Assembly (NCBI GenBank): GCA_028869185.1
Contig: JAGWTA010000009.1
Coordinates: 1 to 64,000, forward strand
Origin: Hyphomicrobiales bacterium
Lineage (GTDB): Bacteria > Pseudomonadota > Alphaproteobacteria > Rhizobiales > Beijerinckiaceae
Length of the DNA: 64,000 bases
Direction of reading: 5' to 3'
Part shown: piece after piece, positions 45,420 to 54,086 of the stretch
How the letters are laid out: each line of letters opens with the position of its first letter
Position numbering within the stretch: position 1 is the stretch's first letter
The notes under the pieces: model-generated
The model's input: only the letters and a program-made list of their open reading frames with translations
Databases searched by the model: none
Told to the model about the DNA's origin: nothing
Translations under genes and position numbers: made by a program

Positions 45420-45857
45420 CTATTTAGCTCGGGCAGGCTTCCAGGGATGGCGGCCGCTGTTCATTTGCGCAGCAAGCGCACGGTTGCGCGCGCCGGCCGC
45501 CTGCAGGGCGCGGATTTCGGCCTGGCGCTGGGCCTGCGTCTTGCCGCCGCCAGCGCGAGCGCGATTGCGAGCGGCGGCGCCTTCCAGCCGGCGCACTTCG
45601 CCGTCGACCTGCCGCTGCGATTTCAGCGGCCTGCCCTCATCATGCTTGATGATCGGCTGATAATCGAGCGTCTGCGGCTGCGGTCGGGTGCGGGCGACGA
45701 AAGCGGGCGGCGGCGGAATCTCGCGCGTCGGACGCCATTTCAGCATCACCTCGAACGGGCTTTCTCCGATCTCGAAAGCTGCGGCCGGGGCGCACAGGGC
45801 CAGCGCCGCGCAAAACGCAGCGGCTTTCAACCCCATCTCGCCCAAAGCCATTGTCAT
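45420..45857 (-). CDS. Secreted hypothetical protein, 145 residues
   Basis: A predicted periplasmic protein with a signal peptide whose core is GLKAAAFCAALALCAPAAA, cleaved before FEIGESPFEVMLKWRPTREI. The mature part is polar with a proline stretch (PTREIPPPPAFVARTRPQPQ) and a basic, glutamine-rich C-terminal half (RLEGAAARNRARAGGGKTQA), probably disordered and helical. Start uncertain: ATGs at 45857, 45851 and 45836 are in frame; the last would give the most typical signal peptide. No family recognised. Divergently placed from phaC across about 120 bp. Confidence 0.65.
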   Translation of the reverse strand: MTMALGEMGLKAAAFCAALALCAPAAAFEIGESPFEVMLKWRPTREIPPPPAFVARTRPQPQTLDYQPIIKHDEGRPLKSQRQVDGEVRRLEGAAARNRARAGGGKTQAQRQAEIRALQAAGARNRALAAQMNSGRHPWKPARAK

Positions 45858-45978
45858 CGGAGCGTCCGACCTTAGCTATACGTCAAATTTCCCGGTTGCC
45901 GGATTCGGCGGCCCGGTCTTTATTATGAAACAAAACGCGCTGCAAAGCAGCCGAATCCTTTGCCCGGGAGGGGCGCTC

Positions 45979-48099
45979 ATGTCGAAAAAGAAAAAAGCGC
46001 GCGAGGAACGCCGCGAAAATCGCGAAGCCTTCCTGTCCGAAACCCCCAAGGTAGTCATGATGGCGGACCATCGACGCGCTTCCGATGCGGAAGCTGCGCC
46101 GGCAAAGGAGTCCGAGCCTGCAGCCCCCGTCGCTGCGCAATCGCCCGTTCCGCCCGCCCCTGCGCCTGCCGCCCCTCCTCCTGCCGCCCCTGCGCCGCCG
46201 GCGCAGGCGGCCGTCGAACACAAGCCGCAGGCCAAGGCCGAGCCGAAGGCTGCCGAAAAGGCGGCGCCGCATGCTGACCAAAAAACGGCCGCAGCAAAAC
46301 CCGAGGCGCAGAAGGCCGCGCCGCAAACGCCCGCCGCGCTCGATGTCGAGCGGCTGGCGCAGAATGTGACGCGCGCTGTCGATCAGGCCGCGCGCATCTT
46401 CGCGGCGATGCGCCCTGCCGAGAGCGTGGCCCACCCAACCCCCTTCGCCGACGAAATGGGCGACGCCGTGCGCTCGCTTGGCAAGGCCGCCGAATATTGG
46501 GTCGCCGATCCCGCGCGCATGATGCAGGCCCATACCGCGCTCTCCAGCGCCTTCGTCAACATCTGGGGCAACACGTTCCGCCGCATGACCGGCGAGGATG
46601 TCGAGCCCGCCATCGCGCATGATCCGCGCGACAAGCGTTTTGCCGATCCGATGTGGCGGGAAAATCCGCTCTACGACTTCTTCCGCCAGACGCACGCGAT
46701 GACGACCGCCTGGGCCGATCATCTCGTCATGCAGAACAAGGATCTGGACGAACTGGCGCGCGCCAAGGCGAATTTCTACGTGCGACAGATTTCGGCTGCG
46801 CTATCGCCGTCGAATTTCATTCCGACCAATCCCGAACTGACTCGCAAGACGCTCGAGGAGGAAGGCGAAAATCTCGTGCGCGGCATGCAGATGCTCGCCG
46901 AGGACATCGACGCCGGCAAAGGCTCGCTGAAATTGCGCCAGTCGGATTCCAGCAAGTTCAAGCTGGGCGAAAACATGGCGACGACGCCGGGCAAAGTCGT
47001 CTGGCGCAACGACCTCATCGAATTGCTGCAATACGAGCCGACGACGGAGACGGTCTACAAGCGGCCGCTGCTGATCTGTCCGCCGTGGATCAACAAATTC
47101 TACATTCTCGATCTCAACGCCGAGAAGAGTTTCATCCGCTGGTGCGTCGACCAGGGGCTGACCGTCTTCGTGATTTCGTGGGTCAACCCGGACGGGCGGC
47201 TCGCGGACAAGGGTTTCGACGACTACATGCGCGAGGGCATTCTGGAATCGCTCGACGTGATCGAGCGCATCACCGGCGAACATGAAGTGACGAGCATCGG
47301 CTATTGCGTCGGCGGCACGCTGATGTCGGTTGCGCTCGCCTATCTGGCGGCGACCGGCGACCAGCGCATCACCTCGTCCACCTTGTTCACGACGCAGGTC
47401 GATTTCACAGACCCCGGCGAGTTGAAAGTCTTCACGGACGCCGACACGATCCGCAGCGTGGAATCGAAAATGGCGTCGGCGGGCTTTCTCGACGGGTCGC
47501 GCATGGCGAACGCCTTCAACATGCTTCGCCCCAGCGACCTGATCTGGTCCTATGTCGTCAACAATTACATGAAGGGTCAGGCGCCGATGGCGTTCGACCT
47601 TTTGACATGGAATTCGGATTCGACGCGCATGACGCGCGCCAATCACTCGTTTTATCTGCGCGAGTGCTACCTCACCAACAATCTGGCGAAGGGCAACATG
47701 GTGATCGACGGGCAGCGGCTCGACCTCGGCAAGATCACCGTGCCGATCTACGATCTGGCTGCGAAGGAAGATCATATCGCGCCGGCGAAATCGGCGTTCA
47801 ACGGCGCCAAGCTGTTCGGCGGCGAGGTGGAATATGTGATGGCCGGTTCGGGCCATATCGCAGGCGTCGTCAATCCGCCCTACAAGCCGAAATACCAGTT
47901 CTGGACCGGCGAGCGGCCTTCGGGCGCATTCGAGGACTGGGTGAAGGCCGCCAAGGAAACGCCCGGCTCGTGGTGGCCGCACTGGATTGAATGGATCAAG
48001 AACCAGGCGCCCGACAAAGTGCCGGCGCGCGAACCCGGCGGGGGCAAAGTAGAGATTCTGGGCGATGCTCCCGGCGAATATGTGCGGGCGAAGTGCTGA
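45979..48099 (+). CDS. phaC: Class I poly(3-hydroxyalkanoate) synthase PhaC with N-terminal extension
   Basis: A 706-residue polymerase that joins hydroxyacyl-CoA into storage polyester granules. The lipase-like box is SIGYCVGGTLMS with catalytic Cys443; Asp598 (in KEDHIAP) and His626 (in GSGHIAGVVNPP) complete the triad, with Cys-Asp and Asp-His spacings of 155 and 28 residues (161 and 28 in Cupriavidus PhaC1, from memory). The typical N-terminal domain starts about residue 110 (DVERLAQNVTRAVDQAARIF). Before it lie about 110 extra residues: a basic start (MSKKKKAREERREN), then a tract rich in Ala, Pro and Lys. The start ATG has a strong GGGAGGGG site six bases upstream, so the extension is really translated. 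Divergent from the secreted protein and followed by an FAH-family gene. Confidence 0.94.
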   Translation: MSKKKKAREERRENREAFLSETPKVVMMADHRRASDAEAAPAKESEPAAPVAAQSPVPPAPAPAAPPPAAPAPPAQAAVEHKPQAKAEPKAAEKAAPHADQKTAAAKPEAQKAAPQTPAALDVERLAQNVTRAVDQAARIFAAMRPAESVAHPTPFADEMGDAVRSLGKAAEYWVADPARMMQAHTALSSAFVNIWGNTFRRMTGEDVEPAIAHDPRDKRFADPMWRENPLYDFFRQTHAMTTAWADHLVMQNKDLDELARAKANFYVRQISAALSPSNFIPTNPELTRKTLEEEGENLVRGMQMLAEDIDAGKGSLKLRQSDSSKFKLGENMATTPGKVVWRNDLIELLQYEPTTETVYKRPLLICPPWINKFYILDLNAEKSFIRWCVDQGLTVFVISWVNPDGRLADKGFDDYMREGILESLDVIERITGEHEVTSIGYCVGGTLMSVALAYLAATGDQRITSSTLFTTQVDFTDPGELKVFTDADTIRSVESKMASAGFLDGSRMANAFNMLRPSDLIWSYVVNNYMKGQAPMAFDLLTWNSDSTRMTRANHSFYLRECYLTNNLAKGNMVIDGQRLDLGKITVPIYDLAAKEDHIAPAKSAFNGAKLFGGEVEYVMAGSGHIAGVVNPPYKPKYQFWTGERPSGAFEDWVKAAKETPGSWWPHWIEWIKNQAPDKVPAREPGGGKVEILGDAPGEYVRAKC

Positions 48100-48145
48100 C
48101 GGGATGTGATAGTTTCGCGCGCGAAGCACTCTGGAGATCGCGCGC

Positions 48146-49018
48146 ATGAAACTGGTCCGTTATGGCAAACCCGGCGACGAGAAGCCCGGCGTCATCGACG
48201 CCAACGGCAAATTGCGCGATTGCTCGGACATCGTTCCCGATCACGTCTGGCATTATCTCGGCCCGAAATATCGCAAGCAGATCGCCAAGGCGTTGAAGAA
48301 GGGCGAACTCAAAGCGGTCGGCGGCAGGCCGCGCATCGGCGCGCCGATCGCGCAGCCCGGCAATTTCATCGGCGTCGGCCTCAACTACGCCGATCATGCC
48401 GCCGAAGCGCGCATGCCGGTTCCCACGGAACCGATCCTGTTCAACAAGGCGCCCAATTGCATCAGCGGCCCCTACGACGATCTCATACTGCCCAGGGGCG
48501 CAGCCAAGACGGATTGGGAGGTGGAGCTGGCGATCGTCATCGGCGTTGAAGCCGAAAACGTGTCGAAGGAAGACGCACTTGACCATGTCGCGGGATTGTG
48601 TCTTGCCAATGATGTTTCGGAGCGCGCCTGGCAGATCGAGCGCGGCGGCAACTGGATGAAGGGCAAAAGCGCGCCGACGTTCGGGCCGCTCGGGCCCTGG
48701 CTCGTGACGCTCGATGAAATCGCGGACCCGCAAAACCTCGCGCTCTGGCTCGATGTCAACGGCGAGCGGATGCAGAACGGCAATACGAAGACGATGATCT
48801 TCGATGTGAAGACGCTCGTGTCCTACATATCGCAATTCATGACGCTGGAGCCTGGCGATGTGATCGTGACGGGCACGCCGCCGGGGGTGGGCATGGCGCA
48901 ACAGCCGCCGCGCTTTCTGCAGGATGGCGATACCGTGCGGCTCGGCGGCGAGGGTCTTGGCGAACAGGCCTATCGGGTCGTCGCCACGAAGGCGCGCGCC
49001 GCCAAGGCGCGCGCATAG
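48146..49018 (+). CDS. Fumarylacetoacetate hydrolase family protein
   Basis: A 290-residue enzyme of the FAH/HpcE/MhpD superfamily, which cleaves or hydrates dicarbonyl acids in aromatic and sugar-acid breakdown. Metal-binding and core motifs: PGNFIGVGLNYADHAAEARM, KTDWEVELAIVIGVEAENVS (acidic ligands), GLCLANDVSERAWQIERGGN and LEPGDVIVTGTPPGVGMAQQ. It resembles 2-hydroxyhepta-2,4-diene-1,7-dioate isomerase or 5-oxopent-3-ene decarboxylase types, but specificity is not readable. The ATG at 48146 follows CTGGAG. It starts 46 bp after phaC on the same strand and may be co-transcribed. Confidence 0.9.
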   Translation: MKLVRYGKPGDEKPGVIDANGKLRDCSDIVPDHVWHYLGPKYRKQIAKALKKGELKAVGGRPRIGAPIAQPGNFIGVGLNYADHAAEARMPVPTEPILFNKAPNCISGPYDDLILPRGAAKTDWEVELAIVIGVEAENVSKEDALDHVAGLCLANDVSERAWQIERGGNWMKGKSAPTFGPLGPWLVTLDEIADPQNLALWLDVNGERMQNGNTKTMIFDVKTLVSYISQFMTLEPGDVIVTGTPPGVGMAQQPPRFLQDGDTVRLGGEGLGEQAYRVVATKARAAKARA

Positions 49019-49035
49019 CGCCCTGGCGCGCGCGT

Positions 49036-49947
49036 CTAGACGCCCAGCATCAATTCCAGATTCTGCACGGCCGCGCCGGACGCTCCCTTGCCGAGATTGT
49101 CGAGACGCGCAACGACGATCGCCTGACGGCGCGTCTCGTTGGGATAGACGAAAAGCTCGAGATCGTTCGTGCCGTTGAGCGCAAGCGCGCTCAACTTGCC
49201 CGAGCCGTCCGCCTTCCTGACGTGGACGTAACGCTGGCCGGCGTAATGTTTCTCGAGCGCTGATTCCAGATCGGCGGCCTTCGGCTTGCCGGGCAAGGCG
49301 TCGAGTTGCAGCGGCAGGTTGACCAGCATCCCCTGCCGGAAATTGCCGACCGCCGGCGCAAACAGCGGGCGCGCGGCAAGGCCCGACCAGCGCATGATTT
49401 CTGGAACGTGCTTGTGCTCGAGCCCAAGGCCGTATTCCTCGAACAAGGGCGCCTTGTGCGTCTCGTAAGCCTCGATCATCTGCCGCCCGCCGCCGGAATA
49501 GCCCGATACGGCGTTGATGGTCAGCGGCTGGTCCTTGTGCAGGAGGCCTGCGTCGATCAGCGGGCGCAGCATCGCGATGGCGCCGGTTGCGTAACAGCCT
49601 GGATTGGACACGCGGCGCGCCTTTGCGATGGCGGCGCCCTGCCCGTCCGTCAATTCAGGAAAGCCATAGGTCCAGCCGTCGGCGACGCGATGAGCGGTCG
49701 AGGCGTCGAGCAAGCGCGGGCCGCTCGCGCCAAGACTTTCGACAATCGCGGCCGTCTCGCGCGAGGCGTCATCCGGCAGGCACAGGATGGCGAGATCGAC
49801 CGAGGCAAGCAATTCGGTCTTGGCACCGGGATCCTTGCGCTTGTCGGGATCAATCGAAACGAGCGTGACGCCGGCATGGCCGCCGAGCTTCTCGCGGATT
49901 TCGAGGCCAGTGGTGCCCGCTTCCCCGTCGATAAAAACCTTGGCCAT
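49036..49947 (-). CDS. argC: N-acetyl-gamma-glutamyl-phosphate reductase, type 2
   Basis: A 303-residue short-type ArgC of arginine synthesis, reducing N-acetylglutamyl phosphate with NADPH. It begins [20 protein letters not shown] (nucleotide-binding), with the catalytic Cys118 in [20 protein letters not shown], and the histidine of [12 protein letters not shown]. The short length separates it from the 350-residue type 1 enzyme. The ATG at 49945-49947 is chosen because GTGAGG lies seven bases upstream; a TTG two codons earlier is possible. It lies downstream of rpsI on the same strand with a terminator between. Confidence 0.94.
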   Translation of the reverse strand: MAKVFIDGEAGTTGLEIREKLGGHAGVTLVSIDPDKRKDPGAKTELLASVDLAILCLPDDASRETAAIVESLGASGPRLLDASTAHRVADGWTYGFPELTDGQGAAIAKARRVSNPGCYATGAIAMLRPLIDAGLLHKDQPLTINAVSGYSGGGRQMIEAYETHKAPLFEEYGLGLEHKHVPEIMRWSGLAARPLFAPAVGNFRQGMLVNLPLQLDALPGKPKAADLESALEKHYAGQRYVHVRKADGSGKLSALALNGTNDLELFVYPNETRRQAIVVARLDNLGKGASGAAVQNLELMLGV

Positions 49948-49985
49948 AACCAAACCTCACGCCGCTCTCAGGGCACAATAGCACA

Positions 49986-50016
49986 AAGAAAAAGGGCGGC
50001 CCGCAAGCCGCCCTTT
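49986..50016 (-). terminator. Intrinsic terminator after rpsI
   Basis: On the minus strand, a 10-bp stem (arms 49991-50000 and 50007-50016, six-base loop) is followed by a T-rich run. Twenty bases beyond the rpsI stop, it closes the rplM-rpsI operon before argC. Confidence 0.88.
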
Positions 50017-50035
50017 CCAAAACCGTCGAAGCAGA

Positions 50036-50512
50036 TCAGCGCTTCGAGAACTGGAAGCTGCGGCGGGCTTTCTTGCGGCCGTATTTCTTGCGCTCGACCA
50101 CGCGCGAGTCGCGGGTCAGGAAGCCTTCCTTCTTGAGCGGCGAGCGCAGCTCGGGCTCGAAGTTGGTGAGGGCCTTGGCGAGGCCGTGACGCACCGCGCC
50201 GGCCTGCCCCGACAGGCCGCCGCCGGCGACCGAGATCATGAGGTCGTACTGGCCAAGGCGATTGGCGACCACCAGCGGCTGCTGGATGATCATGCGCAGG
50301 ACCGGGCGAGCGAAATAGACGTCGAAGGCGCGGCCGTTGACGGTGGTCTTGCCGGAGCCCGGCTTGATCCACACGCGGGCGACAGCGTCCTTGCGCTTGC
50401 CTGTGGCGTAGGCGCGGCCGAGCTTGTCGACCTTCTTTTCATATTTCGGCGCTTCAGGCTGGGCGTTCGGCGCGGTCTTCAGATCGGCGAGGGAGGAAAG
50501 CGTCTCGGCCAT
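50036..50512 (-). CDS. rpsI: 30S ribosomal protein S9
   Basis: Full ribosomal protein uS9 of 158 residues. The core starts [20 protein letters not shown] and ends in the basic tail [17 protein letters not shown] that reaches the P-site tRNA. About 30 extra N-terminal residues ([20 protein letters not shown] and following) are typical of alphaproteobacterial S9. The ATG at 50510-50512 is two bases past the rplM stop, as in the universal rplM-rpsI operon. Confidence 0.98.
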   Translation of the reverse strand: MAETLSSLADLKTAPNAQPEAPKYEKKVDKLGRAYATGKRKDAVARVWIKPGSGKTTVNGRAFDVYFARPVLRMIIQQPLVVANRLGQYDLMISVAGGGLSGQAGAVRHGLAKALTNFEPELRSPLKKEGFLTRDSRVVERKKYGRKKARRSFQFSKR

Positions 50513-50514
50513 AA

Positions 50515-50985
50515 TCAGGCGCTCCGGCTGTTCTTGGAATTCATGGAAGCGACGTCGAGAACCGTCGGGTTCTGCGCGGCGTGCGGATGGTCGGCGCCTT
50601 TGTAAACGCGCAGGTTGCCGAGCTGCTTGCGGCCAAGCGGACCGCGCGGAAGCATGCGCTCGACCGCCTTCTCGACAACGCGCTCAGGAAAGCGGCCTTC
50701 GAGGATGAACTTGGCGGACCGTTCCTTGATGCCGCCCGGAAAACCGGTGTGGTGATAATAGACCTTCTGGTCGCGCTTGCGCCCGGTCAGCACCACCTTT
50801 TCGGCGTTGATGACGATGATGTTGTCGCCATCGTCCATGTGGGGCGTGAAGGTGGGCTTGTGCTTGCCGCGCAGATGCATCGCGACAATCGTGGCGAGGC
50901 GGCCGACGACCAGCCCTTTGGCGTCGATCAGCACCCATTTCTTTTCGATATCGGCCGGTTTGGCCGAATAGGTCTTGCCGTACAT
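50515..50985 (-). CDS. rplM: 50S ribosomal protein L13
   Basis: Full ribosomal protein uL13 of 156 residues, with [40 protein letters not shown], and the signature [12 protein letters not shown] plus [20 protein letters not shown]. The ATG at 50983-50985 gives [20 protein letters not shown], matching relatives; a TTG two codons upstream is less likely. First gene of the rplM-rpsI operon, with its promoter in the 100 bp upstream. Confidence 0.98.
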   Translation of the reverse strand: MYGKTYSAKPADIEKKWVLIDAKGLVVGRLATIVAMHLRGKHKPTFTPHMDDGDNIIVINAEKVVLTGRKRDQKVYYHHTGFPGGIKERSAKFILEGRFPERVVEKAVERMLPRGPLGRKQLGNLRVYKGADHPHAAQNPTVLDVASMNSKNSRSA

Positions 50986-51085
50986 GTTCAAATCCGTAGC
51001 GAAACGGCCGGCGAAACGCCGGCCGGGATGGCGGGCTTATAGGGGCGTTCGCGGGCCGCGTCAACAATTCGAGCGCGCATTGCCT

Positions 51086-51119
51086 CTAAAAACGCAATGT
51101 TTATGAGGCTCATTGCGTT
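51086..51119 (-). terminator. Intrinsic terminator after the thioesterase gene
   Basis: A perfect 9-bp inverted repeat (51091-51099 and 51111-51119, 11-base loop) followed on the minus strand by five T. It lies 16 bp past the thioesterase stop and separates that gene from rplM. The stem is less GC-rich than the other terminators here. Confidence 0.75.
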
Positions 51120-51135
51120 GTGGTAATTAGTTACC

Positions 51136-51573
51136 TTATTTGCGAGGCGCAGGCGGGATCGAGTAGGTGCCGCTGGCTTGCGCGACGATGGTTTGCGAGC
51201 CCTCGCTCCGCATATGCACCTCGCCTACCGCCAGCGCCTTGCCGAGCTTGATGAGCCGACAATCGGCCAGCATGTCCGCAGGCTGCGGTTTGGATACGAA
51301 ATTGATCGTCAGATTTGTCGTCACGGCGAGCGGCACCCAGCCGATCGTGGCGAGAATGGCGACATAGAGCGAAACGTCGGCGAGCGTGAACATCGCGGGG
51401 CCTGAAATCGTCCCGCCGGGACGCAGGTAGAAGTCCTTGTAGGGCATGCGCAGGCGCGCATGCATCAAGCCGCATTCCTCGATGTAAAATGCGCCCGCGC
51501 CAAAGCTTTGCGGGAAATGCTCGCCCAAAAGGCGCGTGAGTTCTTCGACGGAAAGCGGGTGCGGATGGTCCAT
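51136..51573 (-). CDS. PaaI-type hotdog-fold thioesterase
   Basis: A 145-residue hotdog-domain protein. The core RLRMPYKDFYLRPGGTISGP and AMFTLADVSLYVAILATIGW carries the Gly-x-x-x-x-Gly-x and acidic catalytic region, and TNLTINFVSKPQPADMLADC the third strand. Family members hydrolyse acyl-CoA thioesters such as phenylacetyl-CoA; the substrate here is unknown. It lies upstream of rplM-rpsI on the same strand, a neighbourhood I recall from other alphaproteobacteria, but separated by the terminator above. Confidence 0.9.
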   Translation of the reverse strand: MDHPHPLSVEELTRLLGEHFPQSFGAGAFYIEECGLMHARLRMPYKDFYLRPGGTISGPAMFTLADVSLYVAILATIGWVPLAVTTNLTINFVSKPQPADMLADCRLIKLGKALAVGEVHMRSEGSQTIVAQASGTYSIPPAPRK

Positions 51574-51766
51574 GCCGGTTGTTTAGCGCAAGCGCCGATA
51601 AACGCACACCCCGCCCCGCGACGCGCCCGCCTACACGCGGGACCTTTCCCCAGGCTTATGGAAAATCCGCGTTAGCGCGATCTTTTGGTAAACGGGTAAC
51701 CTATGCGAAAGAGATTGTTTGTACTGGTTCTTCGAACGCCGGGGGGCGTTCTTTGGGGATTTCCAG

Positions 51767-52855
51767 ATGCACAATCCATTTCCTGGCCGGCTCGCGCAAT
51801 TCGCTCGCATCGAGGACGGGTCGATTGGCGTGATCGCCGCGCTGACGATTGCGCCGCTGCTTGTGATGGGCGGCGTCGCGATGGATTTCGCGCGCGTCAA
51901 CGATGCGCGAGCCAGGTTGCAATCTGCGCTGGATTCGGCAGCGCTGGCCGGCGCTGGCTCTGCGTCCAACCAGGCTGCGACCGCATCGACGGTTTTCGCC
52001 AATGCGATGCGGCAGACCGGCCTTCAAACGCTCGGAACGCCTTCGTTCAGGACCGATTCCACGGGAGCGTTCGTTGCGTCGGCGCAGGCGTCTGTCGCCA
52101 TGCCGTTTGCGGCCATCGTCGGCTATTCGTCGACGACCGTCGGCGCGCAGGCGCAGGCGCTGCGCACCCAGAATTACACGCCGCAAACGCTGTCTTTCGC
52201 GATCAGCGGCGCCACCGGCTGGTACTGGAAGCAGGTCGACCTTTATGTGCATACAGCCGGCGACGCCGGCGATACGCTGATGGCAAGTTTCATCTATCAA
52301 CCCGTCAATCTCAATCTGGCGACGGGCGCCACATCAGCCCTGTTTCGCAACAGCGCGGGCCAGATGGTCGCGGGCGCCGTGACGCAAACGATCGCGCTGA
52401 ACAGCGGTTTCGATAAAATCTACATGAAGATGTCGGTGTACAGCGATGGCTGCGGTCCCGGCATGGCGCCGACGACGCCGATGCAGGGTTCGACGACGAG
52501 TTACAAGTGCGTTGCATCCGGAACGACCGTTAACCGCACCACTTACACGAAGACGACGCAACCGACGATTTACGCGACGAACGATCCAAATACAGCGCAG
52601 AACCTGTTCATCGGGCTGGTCGAAGGCACGAGCAATGTCGGCAAGACGCAATTGGCGCCCGGCAAAGTTCCGTCGATTTTCACGCTGATGCCGTGCGGCG
52701 GCGGCGCTTCCAACAATGTGCAATACGCCTGGGAAGACACGCCGCCCGGTTCGCCGGGCGTTGGATCGTGGGCGCAGCAGGATTTCATCTTCAACGTCGC
52801 CCTCACCTGCTCGACGGGCAACGCCAATTTCCAGAATGTGAAATTGAAAAACTGA
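51767..52855 (+). CDS. TadG-like pilus-assembly/secreted protein
   Basis: A 362-residue protein with the TadE/TadG-type N-terminus: a membrane segment GSIGVIAALTIAPLLVMGGV followed by DFARVNDARARLQSALDSAA, the hallmark of Flp-pilus TadG homologues. The rest (from about residue 120) is Ala, Gly, Ser and Thr rich with four cysteines in pairs (GCGPG, YKCVASG, MPCGGG, ALTCSTG), typical of an exported beta-rich domain. No other tad or flp gene lies in this window, so its role may be outside pilus assembly. GGGGAT lies upstream of the ATG at 51767. A strong terminator follows. Confidence 0.82.
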   Translation: MHNPFPGRLAQFARIEDGSIGVIAALTIAPLLVMGGVAMDFARVNDARARLQSALDSAALAGAGSASNQAATASTVFANAMRQTGLQTLGTPSFRTDSTGAFVASAQASVAMPFAAIVGYSSTTVGAQAQALRTQNYTPQTLSFAISGATGWYWKQVDLYVHTAGDAGDTLMASFIYQPVNLNLATGATSALFRNSAGQMVAGAVTQTIALNSGFDKIYMKMSVYSDGCGPGMAPTTPMQGSTTSYKCVASGTTVNRTTYTKTTQPTIYATNDPNTAQNLFIGLVEGTSNVGKTQLAPGKVPSIFTLMPCGGGASNNVQYAWEDTPPGSPGVGSWAQQDFIFNVALTCSTGNANFQNVKLKN

Positions 52856-52875
52856 AACGCCGCCCCGCCCCGCTC

Positions 52876-52913
52876 ATAAAAAAGCCCGCGTCGATGCGCG
52901 GGCGTTTTTTTTT
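52876..52913 (+). terminator. Intrinsic terminator (works in both directions)
   Basis: A 7-bp stem (52884-52890 with 52897-52903, six-base loop) with six A before and eight T after. It ends the TadG-like transcript and, on the other strand, the small membrane protein gene at 52930-53055. Confidence 0.9.
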
Positions 52914-52929
52914 GCGCGGAGTGAATATT

Positions 52930-53055
52930 TCAGGCCGTCGCCGATGCGATCCACATGAAGGCCATGCCAGCGCAGGCGACTTCGATGGCGAGAACCAGCC
53001 ATTCGAGTCTGGCGCTGTCGCGCCGGTGCTGCGTGCAATAAAGTCGGTTGCCCAT
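52930..53055 (-). CDS. 41-residue membrane peptide with a strong ribosome binding site
   Basis: A short gene whose product MGNRLYCTQHRRDSARLEWL is followed by a single strongly hydrophobic helix (VLAIEVACAGMAFMWIASA), giving a one-pass membrane protein with a basic, cytoplasm-like N-terminus. GGAGGGG sits eight bases before the ATG (53053-53055), close to the ideal ribosome binding site. The gene ends 17 bp before a bidirectional terminator. Such a complete set of signals is unlikely by chance. Not recognised as any known family. Confidence 0.6.
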   Translation of the reverse strand: MGNRLYCTQHRRDSARLEWLVLAIEVACAGMAFMWIASATA

Positions 53056-53303
53056 GTCCAACCCCTCCGTGAAGCAACACTTAACGCGCAGACCTTAACG
53101 GCGCGTAAGAATTGGCGCGGCGCAGGCTGGGCGCGCGGCGCGCGCGGCGCTTTGCGCGATGAATCAAAAAGGCTGTCTAGCGCGTTATTTTATTGATTGT
53201 TTTTTTGATTGCTTCACGTGTCGAAATACGTGGCGAAAGTCACAGGCGGCATTTACTGTTCGCAAAGGTTACCATTCGATTCCACGCCGCTGCGGAGCGT
53301 TTC

Positions 53304-54083
53304 ATGATCATCGCCAGCTGGAACATCAATTCCGTGCGTCTGCGCCTGCCGCTGCTGCTCGGCTATTTGCGCGAGACCTCGCCCGACGTGCTTTGCCTGC
53401 AGGAGCTCAAGTGCGAGGACGCACAATTCCCGCGCATGGAGATCGAGGACGCAGGCTACAATTGCCTCGTGCACGGCCAGAAATCGTGGAACGGCGTGGC
53501 GATCCTCTCCAAGGGGCCGCTCGAGGAAGCGCGGCGCGGATTGCCCGGCGACGAAAACGACGCGCACGCCCGCTATCTCGAAGCGACGACGCCGTTCGGC
53601 GCCGGCGTGCTGCGTGTTGCGTCGATCTATTTGCCCAACGGCAATCCTGTCGGCACCGAGAAATTCGCCTACAAGCTCGCCTGGATGGCGCGTCTCAACG
53701 CGCATGCGCGGCAATTGCTGGCATGGGAGGAGCCGCTCGTGCTGGCGGGCGACTACAATGTGATGCCCGCGCCGGAAGATGTGTATGACCCGGTCGGCTG
53801 GGCCGACGATGCGCTGTTTCGCCTCGAAACGCGCGAGCAGTTCCGCAGCCTCGCCAATCTGGGGTTCACGGATGCGCTGCGCGCTGTCACGGATGCGCCC
53901 AAGCAATATACATTCTGGGATTATCAGGCGCTCGCCTGGCAGAAGAACAAGGGGCTGCGCATCGACCATCTGATGCTGTCGCCGCAGGCGGCCGACCGGC
54001 TCAAGAGCGTAACGATCGACAAGGCGATGCGGGCGAAGGAAAAGCCCTCCGACCATGTGCCGATCCGGGCGGAGCTGGCCTGA
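53304..54083 (+). CDS. xthA: Exodeoxyribonuclease III (Xth)
   Basis: A 259-residue AP endonuclease/exonuclease of the Xth family that repairs abasic sites. Active-site motifs: ASWNINSVRLRLPLLLGYLR, DVLCLQELKCEDAQFP (catalytic Glu), SIYLPNGNP, LVLAGDYNVMPAPEDVYDP (Asp-Asn) and the final KPSDHVPIRAEL (Asp-His). The ATG at 53304 follows GCGGAGCG. Its stop is three bases from that of the ExoR-like gene, so the two are convergent. Confidence 0.95.
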   Translation: MIIASWNINSVRLRLPLLLGYLRETSPDVLCLQELKCEDAQFPRMEIEDAGYNCLVHGQKSWNGVAILSKGPLEEARRGLPGDENDAHARYLEATTPFGAGVLRVASIYLPNGNPVGTEKFAYKLAWMARLNAHARQLLAWEEPLVLAGDYNVMPAPEDVYDPVGWADDALFRLETREQFRSLANLGFTDALRAVTDAPKQYTFWDYQALAWQKNKGLRIDHLMLSPQAADRLKSVTIDKAMRAKEKPSDHVPIRAELA

Positions 54084-54086
54084 GCG

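Noticed and set aside
51079-51135. Nested repeats near the thioesterase stop read as a possible operator
   Set aside because: The main repeat fits an intrinsic terminator with T-tract, which explains it more simply.
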